Part shown: one piece after another, positions 1-8,450 of the stretch
Layout of the letters: every line of letters starts with the position of its first letter
Position numbering within the stretch: the stretch's first letter is position 1
Assembly: GCA_025057395.1 (NCBI GenBank)
Contig: JANWXU010000007.1
Span: 1 to 62,255, forward strand
DNA from: Bacteroidia bacterium
GTDB taxonomy: Bacteria > Bacteroidota > Bacteroidia > J057 > JANWXU01
DNA length: 62,255 nt
Direction of reading: 5' to 3'
Notes under the pieces: generated by a model
What the model was told of the DNA's origin: nothing
Database searches by the model: none
The model's input: the letters and a program-made list of their open reading frames with translations, nothing else
Translations under genes and position numbers: made by a program

Positions 1-74
1 AGTACTCTTACCCTTATCACGCAAGAGTCAACAAAAATTTTTTACCTATACTACCAGACTTGTACTATGGGATA

Positions 75-551
75 TTAAAGGTCATCACTACCCGCCGCAT
101 TTACTTTTATACTTGGTTGAACTGAAACAGAAGCTCTTAAAGTTGCAAATCGACTAGAATCAAAGTTCGTAATCTCCAAAAAAAGTTTAAAGATATTATC
201 TTCTTGTTCATGATAATCTCCATCCCCATAAGCCATAATTAGCCCCGCTATGAGTGCCTGCTCCTGTACCTCAGTAGGATGTTCTCGTAGTTTTTCTAAC
301 ACAGTTATAAGGGCAACTCGGTCTTTATCGTGCGTAAATATCTTTATTAGTTCATTTTTTAGGCTTGGATCCAAGCCATTAACCGTTATAAAGGTATTGA
401 GAATAATAGACTCCTGGATATCTACATTACCATCCGCAACCATAATATAGCCTAGAAAAAGGCAAATTATTTCAAGTGCATCTTTTTTAGCGTCCGTCTT
501 CTGCCTCGACATATAATCCAATGAAAAGCTCGTCAACTTATATGAATACAT
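75..551 (-). CDS. TerB-like (tellurite-resistance/DjlA-N fold) protein
   Basis: This 158-residue soluble protein has no signal peptide. From about residue 25 to 140 it reads like a TerB-type helical domain. It shows a helix containing a VADGNVDIQE motif, with acidic residues after an A-D-G turn, and a second AYGDGDYHEQED motif about 75 residues later. These paired acidic turns, each following a hydrophobic helix, are the usual signature of the TerB/DjlA N-terminal fold, which is thought to bind metal. The ATG at 551 is used; an in-frame ATG at 512 is an alternative start. The gene lies 62 bp downstream of mntA on the same strand, so it could be co-transcribed with the toxin-antitoxin pair, although a weak hairpin lies between them. 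Its cellular role is unknown, and a link to tellurite should not be assumed. Confidence 0.6.
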   Translation of the reverse strand: MYSYKLTSFSLDYMSRQKTDAKKDALEIICLFLGYIMVADGNVDIQESIILNTFITVNGLDPSLKNELIKIFTHDKDRVALITVLEKLREHPTEVQEQALIAGLIMAYGDGDYHEQEDNIFKLFLEITNFDSSRFATLRASVSVQPSIKVNAAGSDDL

Positions 552-565
552 TTGAAATGTAAAAC

Positions 566-596
566 TCTACGCAAAAATTTATTAATTTGTCGTAGA
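566..596 (-). terminator. Weak hairpin between mntA and the TerB-like gene
   Basis: TCTACG (566-571) pairs with CGTAGA (591-596), and the inner stem is extended by A/T pairs around a bulge. On the minus strand it lies just after the mntA stop and is followed only by a short T run, so it may be a weak terminator or a processing hairpin rather than a full stop. Confidence 0.3.
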
Positions 597-613
597 ATAA
601 AATAAACAAAAAC

Positions 614-916
614 TTACCTTTTATAGAGTATCTTACCTACTTTGTTAATTTGCTCAATTAAACTATCCGACTGAAGGTGGTGGTAAATTGATAGGTCTAC
701 GAGATATGGAATATTCGAATTTTCTAATTCTTGTCGAATTTTTGAACTAATTTCATTATTTAATTCTTCCCCTTTCAGAGTAATATCAATATCACTGCTC
801 TCTCTATAATTGCCTTTTGCACGAGATCCATAAATAATAGCTTCCTCCACCTCAGGGTACTTGGCAAAAATGGAATACAACTTTTGAATAGTTTTTTCGC
901 TAAGCCCAAAATTCAT
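614..916 (-). CDS. mntA: MntA-type minimal nucleotidyltransferase antitoxin
   Basis: This 100-residue protein is a minimal nucleotidyltransferase (MNT). The GSX10DXD motif is complete: Gly30-Ser31, ten residues, then Asp42-Ile-Asp44. A third candidate acidic residue is Asp74, in the strand LVDLSIY. In characterised type VII toxin-antitoxin pairs of this family, MntA transfers AMP to a tyrosine of the partner HEPN ribonuclease HepT and so neutralises it. The ATG at 916 overlaps the TGA of the upstream HEPN gene as ATGA (4 bp), which predicts translational coupling. The toxin-first order with an overlapping antitoxin fits the family. Assignment as an active antitoxin is inferred from motifs; a housekeeping nucleotidyltransferase is unlikely at this length. 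Confidence 0.8.
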   Translation of the reverse strand: MNFGLSEKTIQKLYSIFAKYPEVEEAIIYGSRAKGNYRESSDIDITLKGEELNNEISSKIRQELENSNIPYLVDLSIYHHLQSDSLIEQINKVGKILYKR

Positions 917-1314
917 AAGTATAACTTCATCTTTTGCGAAAACTGCTCAAACAAAAAGAAATATTTATCTCTTATACGAATTTCCACTGACCGAGCCATA
1001 TTTTCATTATAAGTATGGACAGTTAAAATACGATCCTCTACCATTTGCATCCACATCTCTCCGTTGCTAATCAAACCATAATGAAAAGCTTGTCGAATGG
1101 CGTCGCGGCTACCAGCTATATTTGTTATACCTTGGTAATACAAAAAGTCTTTCATAGTATTCCAAGCTAGTTCATATGTGTACTCAAAACATTTTATAAG
1201 GCCTTGAGTTTCTAGCTCGTTAAGTACTTCGTTTTGCAAAAAACGTTTAAGCTGTCCCAATGCTTTCTCATAATTTTGAAAGCGCTGCTTCCACCGTACT
1301 TCTGCATTTATCAT
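913..1314 (-). CDS. hepT: HepT/HI0074-type HEPN toxin
   Basis: This is an all-helical HEPN protein of the HI0074 (nucleotidyltransferase substrate-binding) group. The ATG at 1314 gives 133 residues. A longer reading from a TTG at 1365 is possible but adds a poorly conserved tail. Helices around FEYTYELAWNTMKDFL and the segment SRDAIRQAFHYGLI are typical of the group. The toxin active-site motif RX4HXY is present as Arg95, His100 and Tyr102 (RILTVHTY), with the tyrosine that MntA proteins AMPylate still in place. HEPN proteins of this type act as RNases, and tRNA cleavage is known for the HepT family. It overlaps mntA by 4 bp. Because both partners keep their catalytic motifs, the pair is probably functional; the RNA target is unknown. 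Confidence 0.78.
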   Translation of the reverse strand: MINAEVRWKQRFQNYEKALGQLKRFLQNEVLNELETQGLIKCFEYTYELAWNTMKDFLYYQGITNIAGSRDAIRQAFHYGLISNGEMWMQMVEDRILTVHTYNENMARSVEIRIRDKYFFLFEQFSQKMKLYL

Positions 1315-1534
1315 CTTCAGATATGTATAATTACATTTTGAATATTTTTGTATACTTCTTTGCAATAGTCGAAACTCAATAAATACAATAAATTAAAAAC
1401 TTGAAGAGTACAAATAATGAACCAACAAAAATGAAATCAAAGAAGGTTGACTACTTAACGAGAAACCAACCCTTCAAGTATAATTGTTGCATATAGACCA
1501 TCTCATAATAAATTTTTTTAATTCCTTGAAAAGC

Positions 1535-2245
1535 ATGCTTACTCGTCTATTTCTGTTAAAACTAGTTTTTATTGTAACTCTAGGGCAAATAAGCGCCATT
1601 TTTAGTCAAACCTTGCAACCTACTGAAGAAAAAGCTCTTCTTATCCTTACAGTTACTGATATGCAAGATAAACCTCGACCCAACGAAATTATTCGCATTC
1701 ATGGCATTGAAAGTAAAATAGTCTCAAAGCACATTACTAATAAAGAGGGTAAAGTAGAAGTTTTGCTTCCTAAAGGCAGTAGGTATCAAGTAGAATATTT
1801 AGCTTTTGTAGAGTGGACCAAAAGTCAAACATTTGAAATACCCAACCAACCAGGGCATCTAATAACACGAGTAAATATTGGTTTTGATTACGAAGCCACC
1901 CGCGTACAATTAAAAAATGTCTATTTCGATACGAACAAAGCTATCTTACGCCCAGAGTCCTATGCCCAATTAAATGAATTAGCTGAGGTAATGAAAATAC
2001 GTAAAAACCTTAAAATCATTGTAGAAGGACATACAGATAGCGTAGGAAATGAGAAAGCTAACCAATTGCTTTCTCAAAAAAGAGCTGAGGCTGTAAAAAA
2101 TTACTTAGTAGCACAAAAAATAGACCCAAGTCGCATTCAAGCAATTGGATATGGCGAAAGCCGGCCTGTAGCTGAAAACGGTACTCCTGAAGGTCGTCAA
2201 AAAAACCGACGTACAGAAGTAGTAGTTGTTGAAGGCTTTGAATAA
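1535..2245 (+). CDS. OmpA-family outer-membrane protein
   Basis: The protein is about 236 residues long from the ATG at 1535, whose N-terminus (MLTRLFLLKLVFIVTLGQIS) is a good signal peptide ending near FSQ. A TTG at 1484 would place 17 polar residues before it and is less likely. After the signal comes a small beta-sandwich region of carboxypeptidase-regulatory-like character (TVTDMQDKPRPNEIIRI... with NKEGKVEVLLP). The last 110 residues are an OmpA-like peptidoglycan-binding domain: VYFDTNKAILRPES, VEGHTDSVGNEKAN, LSQKRAEAVKNYL and GYGESRP, ending RQKNRRTEVVV. The Asp and Arg residues known to bind diaminopimelate in this fold are conserved. It probably anchors an outer-membrane or periplasmic assembly to the wall. 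The next gene starts 56 bp downstream. Confidence 0.85.
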   Translation: MLTRLFLLKLVFIVTLGQISAIFSQTLQPTEEKALLILTVTDMQDKPRPNEIIRIHGIESKIVSKHITNKEGKVEVLLPKGSRYQVEYLAFVEWTKSQTFEIPNQPGHLITRVNIGFDYEATRVQLKNVYFDTNKAILRPESYAQLNELAEVMKIRKNLKIIVEGHTDSVGNEKANQLLSQKRAEAVKNYLVAQKIDPSRIQAIGYGESRPVAENGTPEGRQKNRRTEVVVVEGFE

Positions 2246-2301
2246 TTTACGTAAGTTCAGCGAAGCTAAAATTAGCTAGCACGTTTTAAAAGGCAATACA
2301 A

Positions 2302-4470
2302 ATGACTTACTTCTGGGCTCTAAAAATTAGCTTGCTATTCTTAACTATACCTTTAGTAGGGCAAATTATTCAAATTCAAGATGCCCAGCAACGCACACTC
2401 AAATATCCTTTTAGTGGCGGACTAAACAACCCACAATTTTCAAATATCGATATTGATCAAGATGGAAGATTAGACTTATTCATTTTTGATAAATCAGATC
2501 GAGCAGTTCTTATCTTTCAAAATAACGACAGCGGATATACATGGCAGCCTAGTTGGTCTTCATTCTTCCCACTTAATGAATTAGAAGATTGGGTATTGCT
2601 TAGAGATTTTAATTGTGATGGAAAGATAGACATTTTTACTGGCAATAATAGCCAAGTGAAAGTCTTCAAGAATGTGTCTAGCGAAAGAATATTCCCTCGC
2701 TTTGTGCTATACCAAGATGCTTTACCCTGTCGTTATTTAGATGAAGACTCATGGGTATATATTGCAGGTTCCGATATACCTGGAATTGCTGATATAGACG
2801 AAGATGGAGATTCGGACATTATCGCCTGGGATGTTACAGGCAGTTGGGTAAATGCTTATAAAAACTTTGCCCAAGAACTTTATAATCGTTGTGATACTTT
2901 AGTAATGGTACATACTTCTTCTTGCTGGGGTAACTTCCAAGAATTTTATAATGCTGATTCAAATTACTATGATGTTCGTCTAGAATTAGAGCCATGCTCC
3001 CATAATTACAAAATATCCCATATTGGAGGAGCACTTCTTCCTATTCATTTGAATGGAGATAGTCTTATTGACGTACTAATTAGCGATAACGGCTTGCCAG
3101 AAGTAGTAGGGTTATTTAACGGTGGCACTCGCCAAATTGCCAAAATGGTAACTAAAGAGACGCAATTTCCTAAAGAAAGTAAAAAGATTAATATTCATTA
3201 CTTTCCAGCATTATTTTCTGTTCAGTTAGGAAAAGATACACTTTCTAGCCTTATTGCAGCTCCCAATCAGCTAGATATTTTGGAAGATAGAATTGCCACC
3301 TGGCTCTATCGAAATTATGGCAGCAAGCGAAAACCAGTTTTTATATTTCAAGACTCTGCATTTTTGCAAAAGGATATGTTAGACTTTGGCACAGGTTCCC
3401 TGCCTGCAGTAGGCGATCTAAATGGTGATAGTTACTTAGATATATTGGTAGGAACTGCAAGCACCTATCTAGGAGGTAATCAATCAGCTGCTACTCTGAA
3501 CGTATTATTACAAAAACCTACTATTAAAGATAGCCTTATTTTTTACCTTTTTCGCCAAGATTTTCTAGATTTATCCAGGGTAGGCCTTTCTTACTTTTGT
3601 CCCACTCTTGCCGATTTGGATGCAGACGGAGACAATGACCTCCTTCTAGGAATAAACAGCGGAGAAATGTATTACTATGAAAATATTGCTACCAAGGGGC
3701 AAATGGCAAACTTTTTACTTCGCAGCCGAAATTACTTGCGCAAAGCATTTAACGAAACTATAGTTTCCCCTTGTCCTACCCTTTGGGATCTAGACGGAGA
3801 TAAAGATCTAGACCTCTTAGTAGGTACAGCTAAAGGAACAGTTTGGCTATATGAAAATACAGGTACTTCCAAAGCCCCTTTCTTTGTAAAAAGAACAGAA
3901 CGATGGGGACAAATTTCGGTTACTGACTGGGATAATACTCAGCTAGGTCGAGCAAGACCCCTTTTGCAGGACTTTGACCAAGATGGTGCTCCAGACCTAC
4001 TAATAGGTAATGCTAGTGGAAAGCTCTTATATGCTTCTCCGGTTTGTCTTTTGCCTACAAGCAAATTACATCTAGATACACTCCCCGTATCACTACATAC
4101 GCAAAACATAGCTCCTGCCTTTTTACGCAATCAGAGTAGCTCATTTTTACTTTTAGGTACACAAAGAGGGGGAATCTCTTTCCAGTCTCTACCTTCTCTA
4201 AGAAAAAATAATTCTAGTGCCTGTCCTTATGAAGTTTCTACACTAGAATGGCAAGTATATCCTAATCCAGCTCGAAACGAGATTACTATTAAAGCTAGTG
4301 CCGGAAGTAAAATTGAGTGGTACAATACACTAGGGAAAATTATACAAACTACTGAATTACTCCACCAAAACGAAATTACAATACCTACTCATAACCTGCC
4401 TAATGGTATTTATTTTCTAAAAAAACAAAAAAATGACTACCAAAAAGTAGTGATAATTAATGATTTATAA
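2302..4470 (+). CDS. FG-GAP/VCBS-repeat surface protein with T9SS type A sorting domain
   Basis: This 722-residue exported protein begins with a signal peptide (about residues 1-20). The body carries a series of Asp-rich FG-GAP/VCBS loops that resemble calcium-binding beta-propeller blades: IDIDQDGRLD near residue 50, NCDGKID near 105, ADIDEDGDSD near 163, GDLNGDSYLD near 372, LADLDADGDND near 437, LWDLDGDKDLD near 494 and DFDQDGAPD near 557. The last 70 residues (YPNPARNEITI ... NLPNGIYFL) form a T9SS type A sorting domain, so the protein is predicted to reach the cell surface or be released. Substrate and partners are unknown; propellers of this kind often mediate adhesion or binding. It is followed after only about 90 bp by the M43 protease, another T9SS substrate, in the same direction. 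Confidence 0.85.
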   Translation: MTYFWALKISLLFLTIPLVGQIIQIQDAQQRTLKYPFSGGLNNPQFSNIDIDQDGRLDLFIFDKSDRAVLIFQNNDSGYTWQPSWSSFFPLNELEDWVLLRDFNCDGKIDIFTGNNSQVKVFKNVSSERIFPRFVLYQDALPCRYLDEDSWVYIAGSDIPGIADIDEDGDSDIIAWDVTGSWVNAYKNFAQELYNRCDTLVMVHTSSCWGNFQEFYNADSNYYDVRLELEPCSHNYKISHIGGALLPIHLNGDSLIDVLISDNGLPEVVGLFNGGTRQIAKMVTKETQFPKESKKINIHYFPALFSVQLGKDTLSSLIAAPNQLDILEDRIATWLYRNYGSKRKPVFIFQDSAFLQKDMLDFGTGSLPAVGDLNGDSYLDILVGTASTYLGGNQSAATLNVLLQKPTIKDSLIFYLFRQDFLDLSRVGLSYFCPTLADLDADGDNDLLLGINSGEMYYYENIATKGQMANFLLRSRNYLRKAFNETIVSPCPTLWDLDGDKDLDLLVGTAKGTVWLYENTGTSKAPFFVKRTERWGQISVTDWDNTQLGRARPLLQDFDQDGAPDLLIGNASGKLLYASPVCLLPTSKLHLDTLPVSLHTQNIAPAFLRNQSSSFLLLGTQRGGISFQSLPSLRKNNSSACPYEVSTLEWQVYPNPARNEITIKASAGSKIEWYNTLGKIIQTTELLHQNEITIPTHNLPNGIYFLKKQKNDYQKVVIINDL

Positions 4471-4557
4471 TACAACTGCAAAAAACTACGCTTGCAGAAT
4501 ATACTAATTTTTTTATCTTTGTATAGAAAAGATAGAAGAATAATTATTATAAATTCC

Positions 4558-6720
4558 GTGAAAAAGTATTTTTTGTACATATTTTTTTGCTATCTAGGAG
4601 TAAAGTTTACAAATGCTCAAAAAAATACCCCTTGCTTTACAGACGAGTATCATGCACTTCAAATAGCCAAAGACCCATCTTTAGTAAAAGAAATAGAAAA
4701 CTTTGAGAAAGAAATACAAAACAGAATACAAAAAAATAAATTTTACAAAATACAGTCTGATTTTCTTAAAACAAGGTATGTAATTCCCTGTGTGGTGCAT
4801 GTAATTCATAATAGAGACATTGCTCCTCAAGATACTGCAAGTATCATACAACAAATTGAAAGTCAGTTTGATGCACTTTTTAACGACTACCGAAAAGTGC
4901 CTGGTACTAACGGCATAGGTGCAGGTGTAGATATGGAAATCGAATTTACTCTGGCCACCAAAGACCCACAAGGCAAACCTACAAAAGGAATTAATTTTAT
5001 AAAAAACTCTGCGCTAGCAGACCTAGAACCCGCCACAGAAGATATAGAACTAAAACGAACTAACGTATGGCCACGCAATAAATACCTAAATATCTGGCTA
5101 GTAGATAAAATTGGTAACGACCCACAAAGACCAACTCTAGGCTATGCTCAATTTCCAAGTTTTCCCCCTGGTACAGACGGTGTAGTAATTCGCCGAGATT
5201 GCTTTGGTACAAAGGGTCGCATAGGAGGACCAGGTGGAAGCAATGACTTGGGACGCACCGCTACGCATGAGCTTGGGCATTGGTTAAATTTATTTCACCC
5301 TTTCCAGGGGGGGTGTGGCAATACCAGTTGCTTAAATTCAGGAGATCAGATCTGTGATACTCCCCCCACCGCAGAAGATAACTATGGGTTAGGCTTGGAA
5401 AGAAAAAATACTTGTACTAATGATACACCCGATATACCAGATAATCCACGCAACTATATGGACTACTTGGATGACGCAGGCCTTAATTACTTTTCACAAG
5501 GGCAAAAAGCTCGAGCTTTAGCTACCCTTGAAAGTCGGAATTTCATGCAACGCTACAACCTTTGGCAAGAAAGTAATTTAAGGGAGACAGGAGTAGGGAA
5601 ATACAAGGCTCCTGTTGCCAACTTTTTTGCTAATAATCGCTTTACATGTACAGGAGTTCCTGTTACATTTATAGACTATTCAACAAATCAACCTACTGAA
5701 TATCGATGGGAATTTCCAGGCGGTACTCCTACCACTTCAACAGAAGCAAATCCTAAAGTAATATACAATACTCCAGGTATTTACGACGTACAATTAACCG
5801 TTTCTAACTTATCAGGACAAAGCCATACAATCACAAAAAAAGCATTTATTCAAGTTATAGCTGAGACAAAGTCTTTACCTTTTACTGAAGGTTTTGGTGC
5901 TATTACTTTCCCGCCAGCAGGTTGGTATATCGAAAATCCAGATTCTGCAGCTGCCCTTAAAGCTCTTACCTGGACGTGGCGAAGGCTAGCTACCCGAGGT
6001 GGCTTTGGACGCTCGCAGGGCTGTGCTACTATGCCTTGCTTTAAGTACTCTGACTACAATCAAATAGACGGACTCAGAACCCCTCCCCTTGATTTGAGTA
6101 AAGTAGATGCCGCCCACCTTACTTTTTCTATAGCCTATTTACCATATAACTTTTCTTATGCTAGTAATAAATCCATTCTGCTAGGAGATACTCTTTCTGT
6201 TCTTGCTTCTACCGACTGTGGCGCCACCTGGCAAACTCTTTATAAAAAAGGAGGATTACAGCTTTCTAAAGTAGGAAAACCTGTTAATGTAGAAATTAAT
6301 CTGCCAGAAAATAATGACTGGCGAACAGATACCGTGCGTTTGGATAAAGTAATTGGAAACAACAGAGTAGTTCTTAAATTCGAAGTAAAAAATAATTTCG
6401 GAAATAACATTTTTATTGATGATATAGTAGTAGAACGTACTACTCCCCTATCTCTAACCCCACCTATACTCGTCCATCCACCTGTAGTGGCGCCCAACCC
6501 AACTCAAAATAATACACAAGTTTTCTATCATCTTTTGCAGCCGCAAAAGTGTAGCTATGAGGTAATAAATATACAAGGAAAAATTATCTTCGCTTCCAGC
6601 CCCACCTATTGTGAAACAGGCGAACATTCTGTTAACATTCCTCTACCTAGTAAAGGCGTATATATCGTAAGTATTAATATCGGCGAACAAAAGTTTTACA
6701 GTAAAGTAGTATGTTACTAA
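4558..6720 (+). CDS. Secreted M43 (pappalysin/cytophagalysin-like) metalloprotease with PKD and T9SS domains
   Basis: The GTG at 4558 is preferred because it opens directly on a signal peptide (VKKYFLYIFFCYLGV...TNAQ). A TTG at 4492 would add 22 residues. The zinc site HELGHWLNLFH is complete (His codon at 5266), and the downstream NYMDY provides the Met-turn typical of metzincin family M43. Cys residues around GGCGNTSCLNSGDQICDTPP match the family. A PKD domain follows (PVANFFANNRFTCTG... to LTVSNLSG), then a jelly-roll-like region ending near VVERTTP, and finally a T9SS type A sorting domain (VAPNPTQNNTQVFYHL ... GVYIVSI). It is predicted to be an extracellular endopeptidase, perhaps for nutrient proteins or for processing surface proteins. 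A strong terminator follows directly. Confidence 0.9.
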   Translation: MKKYFLYIFFCYLGVKFTNAQKNTPCFTDEYHALQIAKDPSLVKEIENFEKEIQNRIQKNKFYKIQSDFLKTRYVIPCVVHVIHNRDIAPQDTASIIQQIESQFDALFNDYRKVPGTNGIGAGVDMEIEFTLATKDPQGKPTKGINFIKNSALADLEPATEDIELKRTNVWPRNKYLNIWLVDKIGNDPQRPTLGYAQFPSFPPGTDGVVIRRDCFGTKGRIGGPGGSNDLGRTATHELGHWLNLFHPFQGGCGNTSCLNSGDQICDTPPTAEDNYGLGLERKNTCTNDTPDIPDNPRNYMDYLDDAGLNYFSQGQKARALATLESRNFMQRYNLWQESNLRETGVGKYKAPVANFFANNRFTCTGVPVTFIDYSTNQPTEYRWEFPGGTPTTSTEANPKVIYNTPGIYDVQLTVSNLSGQSHTITKKAFIQVIAETKSLPFTEGFGAITFPPAGWYIENPDSAAALKALTWTWRRLATRGGFGRSQGCATMPCFKYSDYNQIDGLRTPPLDLSKVDAAHLTFSIAYLPYNFSYASNKSILLGDTLSVLASTDCGATWQTLYKKGGLQLSKVGKPVNVEINLPENNDWRTDTVRLDKVIGNNRVVLKFEVKNNFGNNIFIDDIVVERTTPLSLTPPILVHPPVVAPNPTQNNTQVFYHLLQPQKCSYEVINIQGKIIFASSPTYCETGEHSVNIPLPSKGVYIVSINIGEQKFYSKVVCY

Positions 6721-6747
6721 AAAATCTAATTTCATCAACAGTCAAAC

Positions 6748-6784
6748 AAAATTAGCCCTTTTATTTATAGGGCTAATTTTTTTG
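6748..6784 (+). terminator. Rho-independent terminator after the M43 protease gene
   Basis: A perfect 12-bp stem pairs 6748-6759 with 6769-6780 around a 9-base loop, with core ATTAGCCCT / AGGGCTAAT. It is followed by a run of Ts on the plus strand and preceded by As, so it could also serve the convergent minus-strand gene ending at 6849. Confidence 0.85.
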
Positions 6785-6848
6785 TGCATACCTACTTTTC
6801 TTACTAATTCTTACTAAACAGAAAGACCACACCACATTCTAGATAATC

Positions 6849-8090
6849 CTAGTTGAGTAATTTTTTCTCAGGTGTTAGACTTTGTTTTTTTAATCGCGTT
6901 GCTTTTAATAGATTGGTAGGGCCCCACCCAGCCTTGTAGCCAAGCCCAAAGTCTACAGGCCGGATAGTAGTATCTGAAGCATACGCTCTATCTAAATCGA
7001 GCTGATATTTACTAGCAAAAATAGGAATAGGAGTTGTATATTTTCCATAAAGCTGAATTTTCCATTGCTGAGGGTCAAACATGCGGTAGGGTATGCCAGT
7101 ATCATCCTGTAAAATCATAGCACTGATGCTTATAAGCCTATTGCGGATCAATTCAAAATCATAGCCGTGTAGTAAATAGGAAGCAGCCTTAATGTAAGTA
7201 TATGCTGGCTCCAGGGAAAGAAAAAAAGCATCTAGCTCGGGACGACTCTTATAATAACCATTCGAAGCATCAAAACAAAGAAAATGTAAAGTCTGAATAG
7301 GAGCACTAGGTTTTTCAAGGGAGCGAAACAAAATTTCGACTCCTGTGATTATGGTATCTCGAGTTTGCTGTACAAAATTTACCGAATCTGGATAATATTC
7401 AATTCTTCCTTGGGAATTAATCTTAAAGTGCTTTACTTCTAAAACTTCATTATTACAACGACTAACAAAGGCAAGCAAAATAGGCAAAACACCACGAAAA
7501 GAAGTTCGATAAAGATCAGCACTCATATTTAGAGTAAAGAAAAAAGATTTATTGAAAATAGCGTCCAGCGAAAAGGCTAAGTTTTTGAGATTCTGGGATA
7601 GCTCGGCTGGGGGTAAACTGGAAGGTTTGGGAACTTTTCCTTCTAACTCCAAACCAAACATAACGTACCTACTAGCGTCTGGAAAAAGGGTATGGATAGT
7701 CACAAAATCAGGGCCACTAAACGGATACAAAACAGTATGAGCTCGCTTCCTTTCTTGCTCAAGTTCTATTTTTGACCAACGACTCAATTTTTTAAGCAGA
7801 ATACTATCTTTAACAGACCAATTTTTCTCAAAAAAGTCTCTATGAGCAATTGCATCCGGCCTATATTCTACACTATCTAAAACACTACCCTCTTTTGGCG
7901 GTAACCCACCTAGATAGCGAGCTAAATCATTCCAGTAACGATTATAGGCAACTTCTTTTTTAAGAACCGTATCCTGCCGAGAAGAAACATTTTGCAATAT
8001 ATTTTTCTTTTTTACTCCATTACATTCCAGAAATAAAAACAGAGCTGGAAGTAATACCCTGAACACTCTATTTAATCTATTAAATACCAT
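6849..8090 (-). CDS. Unrecognised exported protein, 413 residues
   Basis: I do not recognise this family. The N-terminus is basic then hydrophobic (VFRVLLPALFLFLECNG), suggesting export. A Cys sits at the end of the hydrophobic stretch, but the residue before it is Glu, so it is not a canonical lipobox. The rest is a soluble alpha/beta-like sequence with conserved-looking aromatic patches such as YPFSGPDFVTIHTLFPDASRY (about residue 120), a Cys in FLCFDASNGYY, and a C-terminal GIPYRMFDP segment. YPFSGPD and LEPAYTYIKAASYLLHG look like motifs from a conserved Bacteroidota family of unknown function. It stands alone, convergent with the protease gene and divergent from the large kinase gene 360 bp away. 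Nothing in the sequence shows an enzyme active site. Confidence 0.6.
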   Translation of the reverse strand: MVFNRLNRVFRVLLPALFLFLECNGVKKKNILQNVSSRQDTVLKKEVAYNRYWNDLARYLGGLPPKEGSVLDSVEYRPDAIAHRDFFEKNWSVKDSILLKKLSRWSKIELEQERKRAHTVLYPFSGPDFVTIHTLFPDASRYVMFGLELEGKVPKPSSLPPAELSQNLKNLAFSLDAIFNKSFFFTLNMSADLYRTSFRGVLPILLAFVSRCNNEVLEVKHFKINSQGRIEYYPDSVNFVQQTRDTIITGVEILFRSLEKPSAPIQTLHFLCFDASNGYYKSRPELDAFFLSLEPAYTYIKAASYLLHGYDFELIRNRLISISAMILQDDTGIPYRMFDPQQWKIQLYGKYTTPIPIFASKYQLDLDRAYASDTTIRPVDFGLGYKAGWGPTNLLKATRLKKQSLTPEKKLLN

Positions 8091-8450
8091 GTATAATTCA
8101 ATTCAGACCAGAGAAATATCTAGGGTATTCTCAAAAACAGAACAAATAAAAATTTTAGAGTTTGAACTTTTATAAGTTTATTTAAGTACAAATTTAAAGC
8201 ACAATTTTGCTTAACTAAAATGGAAATTCAGTTATTCTTAGAAAGCTTTATTAGTTTTAAACAACTAATAACAAAGTCATCCAAAATATCATTTGCTTAG
8301 TGCAAAAAGTTTTTAATTCTAAAAGTAATTTGCTAGTTTTACTATTGGCATGTTAAGTTATTGATAAATAAAACAATAGTATATAGAGAAGCTCCTATAA
8401 AAGTTTTTTCTCAAAGCTCTAACTAACAAAAGAAATAAGGCTTCAATAAA
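8091..8450. promoter_or_regulatory. 360-bp AT-rich divergent intergenic region
   Basis: This region separates the unknown protein gene (minus) from the giant kinase gene (plus). It contains one minus-strand TAAATTTG at 8196-8189 that matches the Bacteroidota -7 element TAnnTTTG, about 100 bp before the 8090 start. No convincing -33 partner was found. No equally good element was found for the kinase. No tRNA, hairpin terminator or small gene was seen. Confidence 0.35.

Noticed and set aside
2260-2280. AGCTAA/TTAGCT inverted repeat between the OmpA and FG-GAP genes as terminator
   Set aside because: The stem is only 6 bp with a 2-base loop and no T tract.
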